Origin: Oceanicola sp. D3 | GTDB lineage: Bacteria; Pseudomonadota; Alphaproteobacteria; Rhodobacterales; Rhodobacteraceae | Direction: 5' to 3' | NCBI RefSeq assembly: GCF_006351965.1 | Contig: NZ_CP040932.1 | Span: 2,108,001 to 2,172,000 of the forward strand | Length of the DNA: 64,000 nucleotides | Shown: piece by piece, positions 22,636-32,180 of the stretch | How positions within the stretch are numbered: the stretch's first letter is position 1 | Layout of the letters: each line of letters begins with the position of its first letter | Made by a program: the position numbers and the translations under genes | Notes under the pieces: generated by a model | What the model saw: only the letters and a program-made list of their open reading frames with translations | The model's database searches: none | Told to the model about the DNA's origin: nothing

Positions 22636-24012
22636 ATGAAGGTCATCATCTGTGGCGCGGGCCAGGTTGGCTGGCAGATTGCGCGGCACCTTTCCGGCGA
22701 GCGAAACGACGTGACGGTGGTGGACAACAACGCCGAACTCGTGCGCCGCGCGACAGACTCGCTTGATGTTCAGGGCATTGCAGGCCACGCCAGCTACCCT
22801 GATATCCTCGACCGGGCAGGGGCCCGGGATGCCGATATGATCATCGCCGCCACCCACTCGGACGAGGTGAACATGGTCACCTGTCAGGTGGCGCATTCGG
22901 TTTTCTCGATCCCGCGCAAGGTGGCCCGGCTGCGCTCGCAAAGCTACCTCACGGCGATCTACTCCGACCTTTACCGGCGCGATCACATGCCGATCGACGT
23001 GGTGATCAGCCCAGAGCGCGAGGTGGCCGAGGCCGCGCTGCAGCGCCTCGCCGCGCCTGCCGCTTTTGACACGGAACGGTTTTTGGGCGGGCGGGCCCAG
23101 TTGCTCGGCATCCAGCTCGATGATGATTGCCCGGTTCTCAACACACCGCTGCGCCAGCTGACCGATCTGTTTTCTACCCTGCGGGCCATCGTTGTTGGGG
23201 TGCGCCGCCAGAACAAGCTGTTCGCCCCTGATCCGGGCGATCAGCTCTTCGCTGGCGATCAGGTGTATGTCTGCGCCAATACCGACGACACGACCCGCAC
23301 CATGGAGATTTTCGGCAAGGTGCTGCGCAAGCAGGAGCGGGTGGTGATTATCGGCGGCGGCAACGTGGGCCTCGCCGTGGCCTCGGCGCTGGAAAAGCGC
23401 GTGGAGCGCATCCGGGCCAAGGTGATCGAACGCTCGCGCCCCATAGCCGAGCGGGCGGCCGACGCGCTGGAGCGGACCATTGTGCTCAACGGTGACGGGC
23501 TGTCACGCGAGTTGCTGATCGAAGCCAACATCGACAAGGCCGACGCGGTGCTTTGCGTCACCGATGATGACAAGGTGAACCTGCTTGCGGCGGTGCGGGC
23601 CAAATCCAATGGTTGCCCGATGGCGATCTGTCTGGTGAACGACCCAACGCTGGTGCCGCTGATGCGCCCGCTCGGGGTTGATGCCTATATCAACCCGCGC
23701 GCCACCACCGTCAGCTCGATCCTGCGCCACATCCGCCACGGGCGGGTGCGCGGTGTTTACTCGATCGGCGATGCGGAGGCCGAGGTGATCGAGGCGCAGG
23801 TGCTTTCGACCTCGCCGCTCTCGGGGCGGCGCATCCGCGATATCGAGTTTCCGGAGGGCGTTTGCGTTGGCGCCCTGCTGCGGGGCGACACATACATCAA
23901 GCCGGTTGCCGAAACACGGATCGACGAGGGCGATGTGATTGTTCTCTTTGCCATGGCAGACGACGTGCCCGAGGTGGAGCGGCTGTTGCAGGTCTCCATC
24001 GATTTCTTCTAA
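22636..24012 (+). CDS. trkA: Trk potassium uptake regulatory subunit TrkA
   Basis: Cytoplasmic NAD(H)-binding gating subunit of the Trk K+ channel. 458 residues in two RCK_N/RCK_C repeats: a first Rossmann motif MKVIICGAGQVGWQIARHL and a second VVIIGGGNVGLAVASALEK. ATG 22636, with CAGGAG before it, begins the first nucleotide-binding strand; the frame extends uselessly upstream to 22582. trkH follows after 12 bases. Confidence 0.94.
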   Translation: MKVIICGAGQVGWQIARHLSGERNDVTVVDNNAELVRRATDSLDVQGIAGHASYPDILDRAGARDADMIIAATHSDEVNMVTCQVAHSVFSIPRKVARLRSQSYLTAIYSDLYRRDHMPIDVVISPEREVAEAALQRLAAPAAFDTERFLGGRAQLLGIQLDDDCPVLNTPLRQLTDLFSTLRAIVVGVRRQNKLFAPDPGDQLFAGDQVYVCANTDDTTRTMEIFGKVLRKQERVVIIGGGNVGLAVASALEKRVERIRAKVIERSRPIAERAADALERTIVLNGDGLSRELLIEANIDKADAVLCVTDDDKVNLLAAVRAKSNGCPMAICLVNDPTLVPLMRPLGVDAYINPRATTVSSILRHIRHGRVRGVYSIGDAEAEVIEAQVLSTSPLSGRRIRDIEFPEGVCVGALLRGDTYIKPVAETRIDEGDVIVLFAMADDVPEVERLLQVSIDFF

Positions 24013-24024
24013 GGCCGCCGCCGG

Positions 24025-25554
24025 ATGCGCCGCCTCCTCGAACTGCCGTTGATCGTGATCCTTATGGGGGTGTCGGCGCTGCTGATGTACCTGCCGGTCT
24101 TCCACGCAGTGACGGTGCGCGACTGGCTTTCGGCGCGCAGTTTTTTCTACGCAGGCACTCTGTTTTTGACCCTGGTCATTTTTCTCAGCATCGCCACCCA
24201 CCACAAAAGGTCGCGCAGTGTTGCCCGGAGCCATCTGACGGCGCTGGTCGGGGCCTATGCGCTGTTGCCCGTCATGTTCGCCTGGCCATTCTATGAGGCG
24301 GTTCAAAACACGACGTTTTTTAATGCGTGGTTCGAGATGATCTCGTCTTTCACAACCACCGGCGCCTCCCTGTTTGAGCCTGAGCGTCTGCGGGAAACGC
24401 TGCACCTCTGGCGGGCCATGGTTGGCTGGATGGGGGGGCTCTTTATCTGGGTGACGGCTGCCGCGATCATGGCACCCCTCAACCTCGGCGGATTTGAGGT
24501 CACTTCGATGGCACGGCCCGGCTCCGGTGCGCGGCGAGACAGGGTGCTGGATGCCGACGCCCAGACCGACCCGCGTGAGCGGCTGTTGGTCCTGACCTGT
24601 CAGATGGGCCCTGTCTACATTGCGCTGACGGGGGTTCTCTGGGTGGCGCTCGTCGGGGCTGGCGAAGACCCGCTGATTGCGATCTGCCACGCGATGAGCG
24701 TGCTTTCCACCTCCGGAATTTCCCCCGTGGACGGGCTTTCACAGGCGCAGAGCGGCTTGGCGGGCGAAGTGCTGATCTTGCTGTTCTTCGTTTTCGCCTT
24801 CAGCCGCAAAACCTTTTCGCCCGGCTATGGCATGAGCGTTGACCGTGTGAGCGCCGTGTATCGGGATGTTGAGGCGCGGATTGCCTTTTACACCATCATC
24901 CTCATCCCTTCCGCGCTGTTCCTGCGCCATTGGATTGGGGCATTCGAGGTGGATGACGTGGCCGACATTGATGCCGCCCTGCGCGCGCTTTGGGGCGCGA
25001 TCTTTTCGGTGGCGAGCTTCCTGACCACCACCGGGTTCACCAGCTCTGAATGGGGCGGCACCGAAACATGGTCGGGCCTGCAAACGCCCGGCATGGTGCT
25101 GATGGGGCTGGCGCTGGTGGGCGGCGGCGTGGCGACATCGGCCGGCGGGGTGAAGCTGCTTAGGGTCTATGCGCTCTACAAGCACGGCCATCGCGAGATG
25201 GAGCGGCTTGTGCACCCGCATTCTGTCAGCGGTTCGGGCGGGGCCTTCGGGCGGCACATGCGCCGACAAGGGGCCTATATTGCTTGGCTGTTCTTCATGC
25301 TCTACGCGCTGTCTCTGGCGGGCGTTTCGGCCATGCTGGCCGCGACGGGCCTCAGCTTTGAGCAATCCATGATCCTGTCTCTCTCGGGCCTTTCCACGGC
25401 CGGACAGCTGGCCGAGGTGGGCGGGGGCGACCCCATCAGCTACGTGCAGATCACCGATGTGGCCAAGGCGGTGTTGGCGGGGGCCATGGTGCTTGGCCGG
25501 ATCGAGGCGCTGGCGCTTATCGCGCTTCTCAACCCCGAGTTCTGGCGCGCCTGA
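24025..25554 (+). CDS. trkH: Trk potassium uptake channel TrkH
   Basis: Pore-forming K+ translocating membrane protein, 509 residues with about ten to twelve hydrophobic segments. Selectivity-filter loops of the four MPM repeats are visible as SSFTTTGASLF, SVLSTSGISPV, SFLTTTGFTSSEW and LSGLSTAGQLAEV. It forms one unit with trkA. GGCGGCGG-type sequence rather than a strong Shine-Dalgarno precedes the ATG, consistent with coupling to trkA. Confidence 0.94.
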   Translation: MRRLLELPLIVILMGVSALLMYLPVFHAVTVRDWLSARSFFYAGTLFLTLVIFLSIATHHKRSRSVARSHLTALVGAYALLPVMFAWPFYEAVQNTTFFNAWFEMISSFTTTGASLFEPERLRETLHLWRAMVGWMGGLFIWVTAAAIMAPLNLGGFEVTSMARPGSGARRDRVLDADAQTDPRERLLVLTCQMGPVYIALTGVLWVALVGAGEDPLIAICHAMSVLSTSGISPVDGLSQAQSGLAGEVLILLFFVFAFSRKTFSPGYGMSVDRVSAVYRDVEARIAFYTIILIPSALFLRHWIGAFEVDDVADIDAALRALWGAIFSVASFLTTTGFTSSEWGGTETWSGLQTPGMVLMGLALVGGGVATSAGGVKLLRVYALYKHGHREMERLVHPHSVSGSGGAFGRHMRRQGAYIAWLFFMLYALSLAGVSAMLAATGLSFEQSMILSLSGLSTAGQLAEVGGGDPISYVQITDVAKAVLAGAMVLGRIEALALIALLNPEFWRA

Positions 25555-25710
25555 GGCCCTGCTGCCTCACCCTCTCTAGCGCTCTGAATTTGGGGGTGGA
25601 ATCTTGCAGGGACAGCCTCCATAGTGACCCCGTGGACGGGGGCTCGCGGTCTGAGGCAGGGCGCCTGAATGCGTGCGTGACTGAACCAACGACAAGAACA
25701 AGGCATTGAA

Positions 25711-25944
25711 ATGGCCAACGACAAACAGAATTTGCAGGATGCATTTCTCAATCATGTGCGGAAGACCAAGGTTCCGGTGACCATCTTCCTCATCAATGGG
25801 GTGAAACTTCAGGGCGTTATCACCTGGTTTGACAACTTCTGCGTCCTTCTGCGCCGCGACGGACAATCGCAGCTTGTGTATAAGCATGCGATCTCAACCG
25901 TCATGCCGGCCCAGCCGATCAGCCTTTACGAGGGCGAAGAATAG
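25711..25944 (+). CDS. hfq: RNA chaperone Hfq
   Basis: A 77-residue Sm-like protein forming hexamers that pair small RNAs with mRNAs. Sm1 covers [27 protein letters not shown] and Sm2 is the diagnostic [10 protein letters not shown]. The short C-terminal tail is typical of alphaproteobacteria. It lies 39 bases upstream of hflX, the usual arrangement. The 156 bases between trkH and hfq hold no ORF; a short GC hairpin at about 25628-25643 is the only structure I noticed. Confidence 0.97.
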   Translation: MANDKQNLQDAFLNHVRKTKVPVTIFLINGVKLQGVITWFDNFCVLLRRDGQSQLVYKHAISTVMPAQPISLYEGEE

Positions 25945-25982
25945 CGGAATTTCACGATACCGCGGAGCGGCCAACCCGGGCG

Positions 25983-27224
25983 TTGGTGCTCCACCCCGAC
26001 ATCCAGACAGACCCCGAGCGCCGTGCCGCCGGGCCCGCGCTTGAAGAGGCGATGGCCCTCGCGCTGGCGCTGCCGGGGCTGGAGGTTGTCGCCGGAGAGG
26101 TTGTGTCTTTGCGCCAGCCGCAGCCCGGCACACTCTTTGGCAGCGGCAAGATGGATGAGCTCAAGGCTCTGATGCAGGCGCAAGACATTGGCCTTGTGCT
26201 GATCGACGGGCCGGTCACACCCGTGCAGCAGCGCAATCTGGAACAGGCGTGGAAGGTCAAATTGCTGGACCGGACCGGGCTGATCCTTGAGATCTTCGCC
26301 GACCGCGCCGCAACCCGCGAGGGTGTGCTGCAAGTCGAGCTTGCCGCGCTGTCCTACCAGCGCACGCGCCTTGTGCGCGCCTGGACCCACCTTGAGCGTC
26401 AGCGTGGTGGCCTTGGCTTTGTTGGCGGCCCCGGTGAAACCCAGATCGAGGCGGACCGGCGGGCGATTGACGAGGCAGTTACCCGTATCCGCCGTCAGCT
26501 TTCCAAGGTGACGAAAACCCGCGCGCTGCACCGCGCAGCCCGCGCCAAGGTGCCCTTTCCCGTGGTTGCGCTGGTTGGTTACACAAACGCCGGAAAATCC
26601 ACCCTGTTCAACAGGTTGACCGGGGCAGAGGTGATGGCGAAAGACATGCTCTTTGCCACGCTGGACCCGACGATGCGGGCGATTGAGCTGGACAGCGGTG
26701 ACAAGGTTATCCTCTCAGATACCGTTGGGTTCATCTCCAACCTGCCCACCGAGCTGGTCGCGGCCTTCCGCGCCACGCTGGAAGAGGTGCTGGAGGCTGA
26801 TCTCATCCTTCACGTGCGCGATATTGCCTCTGACGAGACCGAAAATCAGGCGCGCGACGTCGAAACCATTCTGGACGGTCTCGGCGTGCCGGAAACCGTG
26901 CCGAAACTGGAACTGTGGAACAAGGCAGACCTGCTGGCTGCCGAGGCCGCCGAAGCCCTGCGCAATCAGGCGGCCCGGCGCGAGGATGTGCTGGTGATTT
27001 CCGCCGTGTCGGGCGAGGGGCTTGGCGATTTGCAGGCCGCAATAACGGCCCATCTTGAAGGCGTGCGCACCGAAGAGGTGGTGACACTCGCGTTCAGCGA
27101 AGGCCGTGCCCGGGCATGGCTGTTTGAGCGCGGCGTGGTGGAGCGGGAAGAGGAAACCGAGGCAGGCTGGCAGGTGCATCTGCGCTGGACGCCGCGCCAG
27201 AAGGCCGAGTTTTCCAAGCTCTGA
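25983..27224 (+). CDS. hflX: Ribosome-associated GTPase HflX
   Basis: GTPase that splits stalled or heat-stressed ribosomes. The N-terminal HflX domain includes TLFGSGKMDEL and the signature GGLGFVGGPGETQIEADRR; the G domain has G1 GYTNAGKSTLFNRL, G3 LSDTVGF and G4 NKAD. The start is uncertain: the first usable codon is TTG 25983, with GTG next to it at 25986, and the frame is open back into hfq. About 413 residues, normal length. Confidence 0.93.
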   Translation: MVLHPDIQTDPERRAAGPALEEAMALALALPGLEVVAGEVVSLRQPQPGTLFGSGKMDELKALMQAQDIGLVLIDGPVTPVQQRNLEQAWKVKLLDRTGLILEIFADRAATREGVLQVELAALSYQRTRLVRAWTHLERQRGGLGFVGGPGETQIEADRRAIDEAVTRIRRQLSKVTKTRALHRAARAKVPFPVVALVGYTNAGKSTLFNRLTGAEVMAKDMLFATLDPTMRAIELDSGDKVILSDTVGFISNLPTELVAAFRATLEEVLEADLILHVRDIASDETENQARDVETILDGLGVPETVPKLELWNKADLLAAEAAEALRNQAARREDVLVISAVSGEGLGDLQAAITAHLEGVRTEEVVTLAFSEGRARAWLFERGVVEREEETEAGWQVHLRWTPRQKAEFSKL

Positions 27225-27293
27225 GCGGGGCGAGCCCGTAGACATTTGCAACACATCGCGCCAGCTTGGCGACACTGCAAAATCGGAGGCACT

Positions 27294-28007
27294 GTGCTCA
27301 AAAGCCAGAAACATTTTTACTGGATCGGTGGCGGTGTCTGGGCGGCGCTGATGCTGGCTGGCGGCGTTTTTATGCTGGTTGCCGGCCTGCGGGGCGAGGG
27401 CACCGGGCTGGGAGATGCGCTGGAGACGGAGGTGTTTTCCTCATCCGAGGTTATCACGGGCGATCCTGTGGCGCAGGGCGCGGTGGTGATCGAGGCGGGC
27501 GAGGTTGATGTGGGGCCGGAGGGGCTGACCCTGACCGACCCGATCGAAGCCGCTGATCGCCCCGCCTTTGACCTCGACGTGCCGGAAGGTCGCTACCGGG
27601 TGAAGATCTACCGCCCGGAGGAGGAGCCTCGGGTGATTGGCATGGTGGCGCTGCACCTGTCGCAGGCCCCGGTGGCGCGTTGGGAGAGGGCTGGCCGCAG
27701 GAACCGGCCGATTGACTTTGGTTTCTCGACCGATGAGCTGGTTGCCCTTGGTGATGTGGAGGCCGTGGCGGCGCTTGAGGGCGAGGCGGTGAAAGCGGCG
27801 CTCTCAGCCGCGTCCGGCCCGGTGCCGTTTGCTACCCTTTCAGCCGAGGGCCGCGATGTGCTGCTGTTTGATCCCAGCTTCGAGACGTTTTCTGCCGATA
27901 TCTACGCGGGCTTCGACGAGAACGGTGATTTGGTCTTGGTGGTGAAGGATTTCGGCTATTTCGGCACGCGGAAGGCACTGGACAAGCGGGCGAGCGACGA
28001 GCGCTAG
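27294..28007 (+). CDS. Membrane-anchored DUF4241-like protein
   Basis: A 237-residue protein with one N-terminal transmembrane segment (about 11-31: WIGGGVWAALMLAGGVFMLV) and a soluble part in which GRYRVKIYRPEE, ALHLSQAPVARWERAG and later DFGFSTDEL resemble DUF4241. GTG 27294 is chosen because GGAGG ends four bases before it; the earlier ATG at 27246 has none and begins in unlikely sequence. Same direction as hflX, 69 bases downstream. Function unknown. Confidence 0.65.
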   Translation: MLKSQKHFYWIGGGVWAALMLAGGVFMLVAGLRGEGTGLGDALETEVFSSSEVITGDPVAQGAVVIEAGEVDVGPEGLTLTDPIEAADRPAFDLDVPEGRYRVKIYRPEEEPRVIGMVALHLSQAPVARWERAGRRNRPIDFGFSTDELVALGDVEAVAALEGEAVKAALSAASGPVPFATLSAEGRDVLLFDPSFETFSADIYAGFDENGDLVLVVKDFGYFGTRKALDKRASDER

Positions 28008-28039
28008 CGGCAGATTGCACCGGCTTTCACAGGGCCGAT

Positions 28040-28076
28040 GAGCGCAGCGAAGAGGCCCAATGTCCGAGCGCAGCGA
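28040..28076 (+). repeat. Two copies of GAGCGCAGCGA between convergent genes
   Basis: GAGCGCAGCGA occurs at 28040-28050 and 28066-28076, each followed within a few bases by AGGCCC. Short GC-rich intergenic repeat of unknown role between the convergent DUF4241-like and acylase genes. Confidence 0.4.
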
Positions 28077-28091
28077 GGCCCCCTGAGAGGC

Positions 28092-30554
28092 TCATTCTGA
28101 TGGCGTGAGCACCGTCACCCCCACGTTCGCCGCGCGGGCAAGCTCCGGGTCCAGCGACATCGGGATATATTCCCCTCGGCGCCAGAGCGCGCCAAGGTCG
28201 TCATAGTGCCGTGAGAGCGGATGGCCGGATTGGCCTGTGGCGGTGATGAAGACCGAACTGTCGGGATCCGAAAAGTCGTAGACACCACGATAGCCTGCAC
28301 CATGGACGTTGGCATAGGGCTGGGGCCCCGTGCCCTTGGTGCGCCCGCGCAGCAGGGTAAAATCGCCGCCAGAGGTGCTTTGGTGGATGTTCACGATCCA
28401 CTTCAGCACCGGCACGTCGCCCAAGACCTGATGGTCGTGGAGCGCTTCATGCGCATCGCCCCAACGCAGGCTTTCCAGCGCGGTGCCATAGTTTTCGCCG
28501 ATCCAGAGCAAGGCTTCATCGAGCGCGATGCGGGCAATATCGGTGCAGGTTTCCTTGGCGGTTGATTGCACCACGTCGCACCACACGGCGGCTCCGTCGA
28601 CATCGCGATACACCCGTTCAAGGAACAGTGGCTCAGGGTGGTTGAACTCGGCAGCGACCGGCCCCAGCTCGTCGCGGATGAGCCTGTTTTGCAGGTGCTT
28701 CAGCCAAGCGGCAAAGATCAGCGGTTCAGGCAGATGCTCGCTCATCTCGCCGTTCCAGTTGGCCAGCAATTCGAGCGCCCGTTGCCGTTGCCGCTCTGCG
28801 GTGCCCTCCGGCGCAGCCTCGCCGGTGAACCACAAGTCTTTGGCGATCAGAGGCAGCAGCGCACGCGCCGTAAAGCTCACCGTATCGAGCTGCGCGTCGA
28901 TGAAGCTTTCGCGGGTGTGCACTTCGCGGGTCTGCATCAGCCGGGTCCAGCGCTGGATGCGTTGCGTGTCGCCCCAGCGGAAAGCGACGTGATCGGGGAA
29001 GGGCCTGTCGACCGTCTTGTTGTTGGTGTTCCCGAGAATGCCGCCGGGCGGGTCAATGAACTCGGGGTTCTTGGCGTAGGGGATGCGCCCCGACCATCGG
29101 TTCTCGGCGCGCCATCCAAGCGCTGGCATCCTGCCTTGGCTGGCGTGAGCGGGGTTTCGTTTGGGCATTGCGCCCACCATCTTGAGGGCGACACGCCCGG
29201 GCTCTGCGATGGTGAGGTTTTGCGCCGGGGCGATGTAGCCCTCCATCGCGGCGATGGCCTGCTCGATGGTTTTGGACTTTTGCAGCCTCAGCGCGGCTTG
29301 CATCGAGGTGTCGCGAGGCGAGAGCGCCGTCCACCCCAGCGCGGCAACATGGCCGGGCGGGGTGACGGTGGACAGGTTGTAATGCGAGCCGGGAAGAACC
29401 GGCCCGTTCTCCGTGCGGCGCAGGGTGATGGTGATGGGCTCGGCGTCCTTGATCCGAATGATCGAGCTTTTGGTGGAAAATCGCTTCCAGCCCGTCGGCG
29501 TGCGGTATTCCTGTTGGTTGGCCGGGTTTAGCTCTTCCATGAACACGTCCTGATCGTCGAGGTAGGCCGAGGTGACGCCCCAAGCCAGCGCGTCGGAGCG
29601 GCCCGAAAGCACGAAGGGGACGCCGGGAATGGTGGCCCCGATCACGCCGCCGGATGAAAGCTCGATCCGGGCGAGATACCAGATCGTTGGGGCCGTCAGC
29701 TCAAGATGCGGATCGTTTGCCAGAAGCGATTTGCCCGCCGCCGCCCGTTTGGGGGCTGCGGCCCATGCGTTGGAGGCCCCTGCAAAGGCGGGAGGTTTGA
29801 CGGGGGAGAGGGGATCGAGGGCGAATTGCGTCCAGCCGCCTTGGGGGCCGTCGATCGGCACAAGGCTGGCGTAATCGGGAAGGGCAGCGGTGCCGCGAGA
29901 GGGGTCGTCGGGCAGTATGTCGGCCAGCCGGGCTTCTGGCAGTTGCAGCGAGACCCGGGCGCGCAGCACTTCGCTTGGCAATTGCCCGGAAAGCTGCAGG
30001 GCCATGACCTTGCCCAAGGCCACCGTATCGGTGGGCCGCCAAGGGGCTATCTCGCGGGAAAACAAAAAGAATTCTGGCGCGCCGCGCCCCAGCGCCCCTT
30101 CGTTGACCGCGTTGATCCACGCGTTGATCCCGGCTGAATAGGCCTCCAGCGCCGCGCGTGTTTCGGCATCGAGCGAGGAGAGGGAGGCGGAGGCGGCCTC
30201 GTAGAGCCCGAACCGGCGCAAGAGTTCATCTGTCTTGGCGGTGCGCACCCCGAACAATTCGGAAAGCCGCCCCTGTGCCGCGCGGCGGGCCATGGTGATT
30301 TGCCAAAGCCTGTCTTGCGCGTGGGCAAAGCCGAGGCCGAAATACACGTCTTCATCGCTGGAGCCGAAGATATGCGGCACATTGGCATTGTCGCGCACAA
30401 TCTCGACCGGCCCCGACAAGCCCGCAACAGTGAGCCTTGCGTTGTAGTCGGGCAGGGAGCGCGATGCGAGGTAGTAGGTGATGCAGGCGAAGAGGAACGT
30501 AACCAGCAACGCCGCCGTGACGATCCGCAGGAGCCAGCGAAAGATGCGTGCCAT
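28092..30554 (-). CDS. Penicillin acylase family N-terminal nucleophile amidohydrolase
   Basis: An 820-residue precursor with an N-terminal signal anchor, the alpha-chain pattern GPVEIVRDNANVPHIFG and GFAHAQDRLWQMT-like segment, then the self-cleavage site before the nucleophile Ser in GASNAWAAAP, and beta-chain motifs LLANDPHLEL and RSDALAWGVTS. Such enzymes hydrolyse amides including penicillins and acyl-homoserine lactones; the substrate cannot be told from sequence. Start ATG 30554 has GAGGGA upstream. Divergent from the dehydrogenase gene. Confidence 0.92.
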   Translation of the reverse strand: MARIFRWLLRIVTAALLVTFLFACITYYLASRSLPDYNARLTVAGLSGPVEIVRDNANVPHIFGSSDEDVYFGLGFAHAQDRLWQITMARRAAQGRLSELFGVRTAKTDELLRRFGLYEAASASLSSLDAETRAALEAYSAGINAWINAVNEGALGRGAPEFFLFSREIAPWRPTDTVALGKVMALQLSGQLPSEVLRARVSLQLPEARLADILPDDPSRGTAALPDYASLVPIDGPQGGWTQFALDPLSPVKPPAFAGASNAWAAAPKRAAAGKSLLANDPHLELTAPTIWYLARIELSSGGVIGATIPGVPFVLSGRSDALAWGVTSAYLDDQDVFMEELNPANQQEYRTPTGWKRFSTKSSIIRIKDAEPITITLRRTENGPVLPGSHYNLSTVTPPGHVAALGWTALSPRDTSMQAALRLQKSKTIEQAIAAMEGYIAPAQNLTIAEPGRVALKMVGAMPKRNPAHASQGRMPALGWRAENRWSGRIPYAKNPEFIDPPGGILGNTNNKTVDRPFPDHVAFRWGDTQRIQRWTRLMQTREVHTRESFIDAQLDTVSFTARALLPLIAKDLWFTGEAAPEGTAERQRQRALELLANWNGEMSEHLPEPLIFAAWLKHLQNRLIRDELGPVAAEFNHPEPLFLERVYRDVDGAAVWCDVVQSTAKETCTDIARIALDEALLWIGENYGTALESLRWGDAHEALHDHQVLGDVPVLKWIVNIHQSTSGGDFTLLRGRTKGTGPQPYANVHGAGYRGVYDFSDPDSSVFITATGQSGHPLSRHYDDLGALWRRGEYIPMSLDPELARAANVGVTVLTPSE

Positions 30555-30634
30555 GGATGTCCCTCGGTTGACCTTCTGCCCCTGCGGGGTAATCAGGGAG
30601 CAAGCGTAATGGAACCCCGCGGGAGGATAAAGAC

Positions 30635-31510
30635 ATGGCGAAAGTAGCATTTCTCGGACTTGGGGTCATGGGCTACCCCATGGCAGGACATCTGGCGGCG
30701 GCTGGCCATGAGGTGACGGTGTATAACCGCACCTTCGCCAAGGCGGAAAAATGGGTGGGTCAGCACGGCGGCAAGGCGGCGAAAACCCCTGCGGAGGCAG
30801 CTGCGGGGCAGGATTTTGTGATGGCCTGCGTGGGCAATGACGATGACCTGCGGGCCGTGTGCGTGGGCGACGACGGCGCATTGGCAGCAATGTCTGCGGG
30901 TGCTGTCTTTGTGGATCACACCACCGTCAGCGCCGCGGTGACGCGCGAGATGTATGCGGCTGCCAACGAGCGGCAGGTGAGCTTTGTGGATGCGCCGGTT
31001 TCGGGCGGGCAAGCGGGCGCCGAAAACGGCGCGCTTGCGGTGATGTGTGGCGGCGATGAGGGCGCCTATGCGCGGGCCGAAAAGATCATCGACGCCTACG
31101 CGAAGAATTGCCAGTTGATGGGCGAGAGCGGCGCGGGCCAGCTGACCAAATGCGTGAACCAGATTTGTATCGCCGGCCTTGTGCAGGGGCTGTCGGAGGG
31201 GATCAACTTTGCGCAGAAGGCCGGGCTGGATGCCAAGGCCGTGGTGCAGGTGATCAAGGATGGTGCAGCCGGAAGCTGGCAGATGGCGAACCGCTACGAG
31301 ACCATGGTGGATGACCACTTTGCCCACGGGTTTGCCGTTGACTGGATGCGCAAGGATCTCGACATCTGCCTTTCGACCGGCAACGAGATTGGCGCTGCCC
31401 TGCCGGTGACGGCTGTGGTGGACCAATTTTACAAGGATGTTCAGAGCCTTGGCGGCGGACGGTGGGATACGTCTTCGCTGATCAAGCGGCTGAAGGCGTT
31501 CGACAGCTGA
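30635..31510 (+). CDS. NAD(P)-dependent beta-hydroxyacid dehydrogenase (3-hydroxyisobutyrate type)
   Basis: A 291-residue enzyme: Rossmann motif FLGLGVMGYPMAGHL, substrate motif FVDAPVSGGQAGAENG, catalytic Lys in GAGQLTKCVNQ, and the C-terminal helical domain with KDLDICL. The family includes 3-hydroxyisobutyrate, tartronate-semialdehyde and 6-phosphogluconate-like dehydrogenases. The substrate is not clear; valine degradation would be a guess. GGGAGG lies eight bases before the ATG. Confidence 0.87.
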   Translation: MAKVAFLGLGVMGYPMAGHLAAAGHEVTVYNRTFAKAEKWVGQHGGKAAKTPAEAAAGQDFVMACVGNDDDLRAVCVGDDGALAAMSAGAVFVDHTTVSAAVTREMYAAANERQVSFVDAPVSGGQAGAENGALAVMCGGDEGAYARAEKIIDAYAKNCQLMGESGAGQLTKCVNQICIAGLVQGLSEGINFAQKAGLDAKAVVQVIKDGAAGSWQMANRYETMVDDHFAHGFAVDWMRKDLDICLSTGNEIGAALPVTAVVDQFYKDVQSLGGGRWDTSSLIKRLKAFDS

Positions 31511-31547
31511 GAGGTGCTGCCAGTGGCGGGCGTAGCCTTTGGAGAGC

Positions 31548-32150
31548 CTAGCGCGGCGTGTTCGTTGCGGCGCGCCAGGCGGACCAGGCTTCTGGTGTGT
31601 CCAGGTCCAGCCGGGCGCGTTGGCCGGGTAGCGGGGTAAGGTGGACGCGGTCTTTGGCGGCGGCGACCACCGACTTGGCGCCTTCATCACCTTGAAGTTG
31701 CTGAATTTTCGGAAAGAGCACTGACGAGAAAATCACCGGATGGCCGGGCTTGCCGTCTTCCGTGGCGCCGCGCCAGATGAGGGCCTCGGGGTTGGCCTTG
31801 TGGCTTGCGATCACAGCGCGAAGGTCGTCCTCGGTGAGCTCGGGGAGGTCAGCGAGGAGGAGCATGAAGGCGGGTGCCTCGGGAAGCGCCTCAAGGCCTG
31901 CGCGGAGGGAGGCGTTCATGCCTTCGGCGGCATTCCGAACGGTGAGCGGGCGGGCGTTTGTGTCTTCTATCGCGGCAAAGCGGGCGGGCCGGTCTGGTGG
32001 CAGGGCGACGAGTGTGAAGTCGCTGATTTTGCTTGCCATTTCTGCCACGCGGGTGAGCAGCGGTTTGCCGTTGATCGGCTCCAGCAGCTTGTCGCGCGGG
32101 GCCATGCGGGTGGCGGCGCCGGCGGCGAGGATGAGGATGGGCAGGGTCAT
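31548..32150 (-). CDS. MobA-like nucleotidyltransferase (MocA-type)
   Basis: A 200-residue protein starting ILILAAGAATRMAPRDKLLEPINGKPLL, the nucleotide-binding loop of MobA-like NTP transferases, followed by LLLADLPELTEDDLRA and a GKPGHPVIFSS motif typical of MocA molybdopterin cytidylyltransferases. It could attach CMP to molybdenum cofactor, but no molybdoenzyme genes are nearby, so the role stays open. It lies 30 bases downstream of the flavoenzyme gene on the same strand. Confidence 0.75.
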   Translation of the reverse strand: MTLPILILAAGAATRMAPRDKLLEPINGKPLLTRVAEMASKISDFTLVALPPDRPARFAAIEDTNARPLTVRNAAEGMNASLRAGLEALPEAPAFMLLLADLPELTEDDLRAVIASHKANPEALIWRGATEDGKPGHPVIFSSVLFPKIQQLQGDEGAKSVVAAAKDRVHLTPLPGQRARLDLDTPEAWSAWRAATNTPR

Positions 32151-32180
32151 GTGATTGTGTAGCCCTGCCGGGGGTTTGGC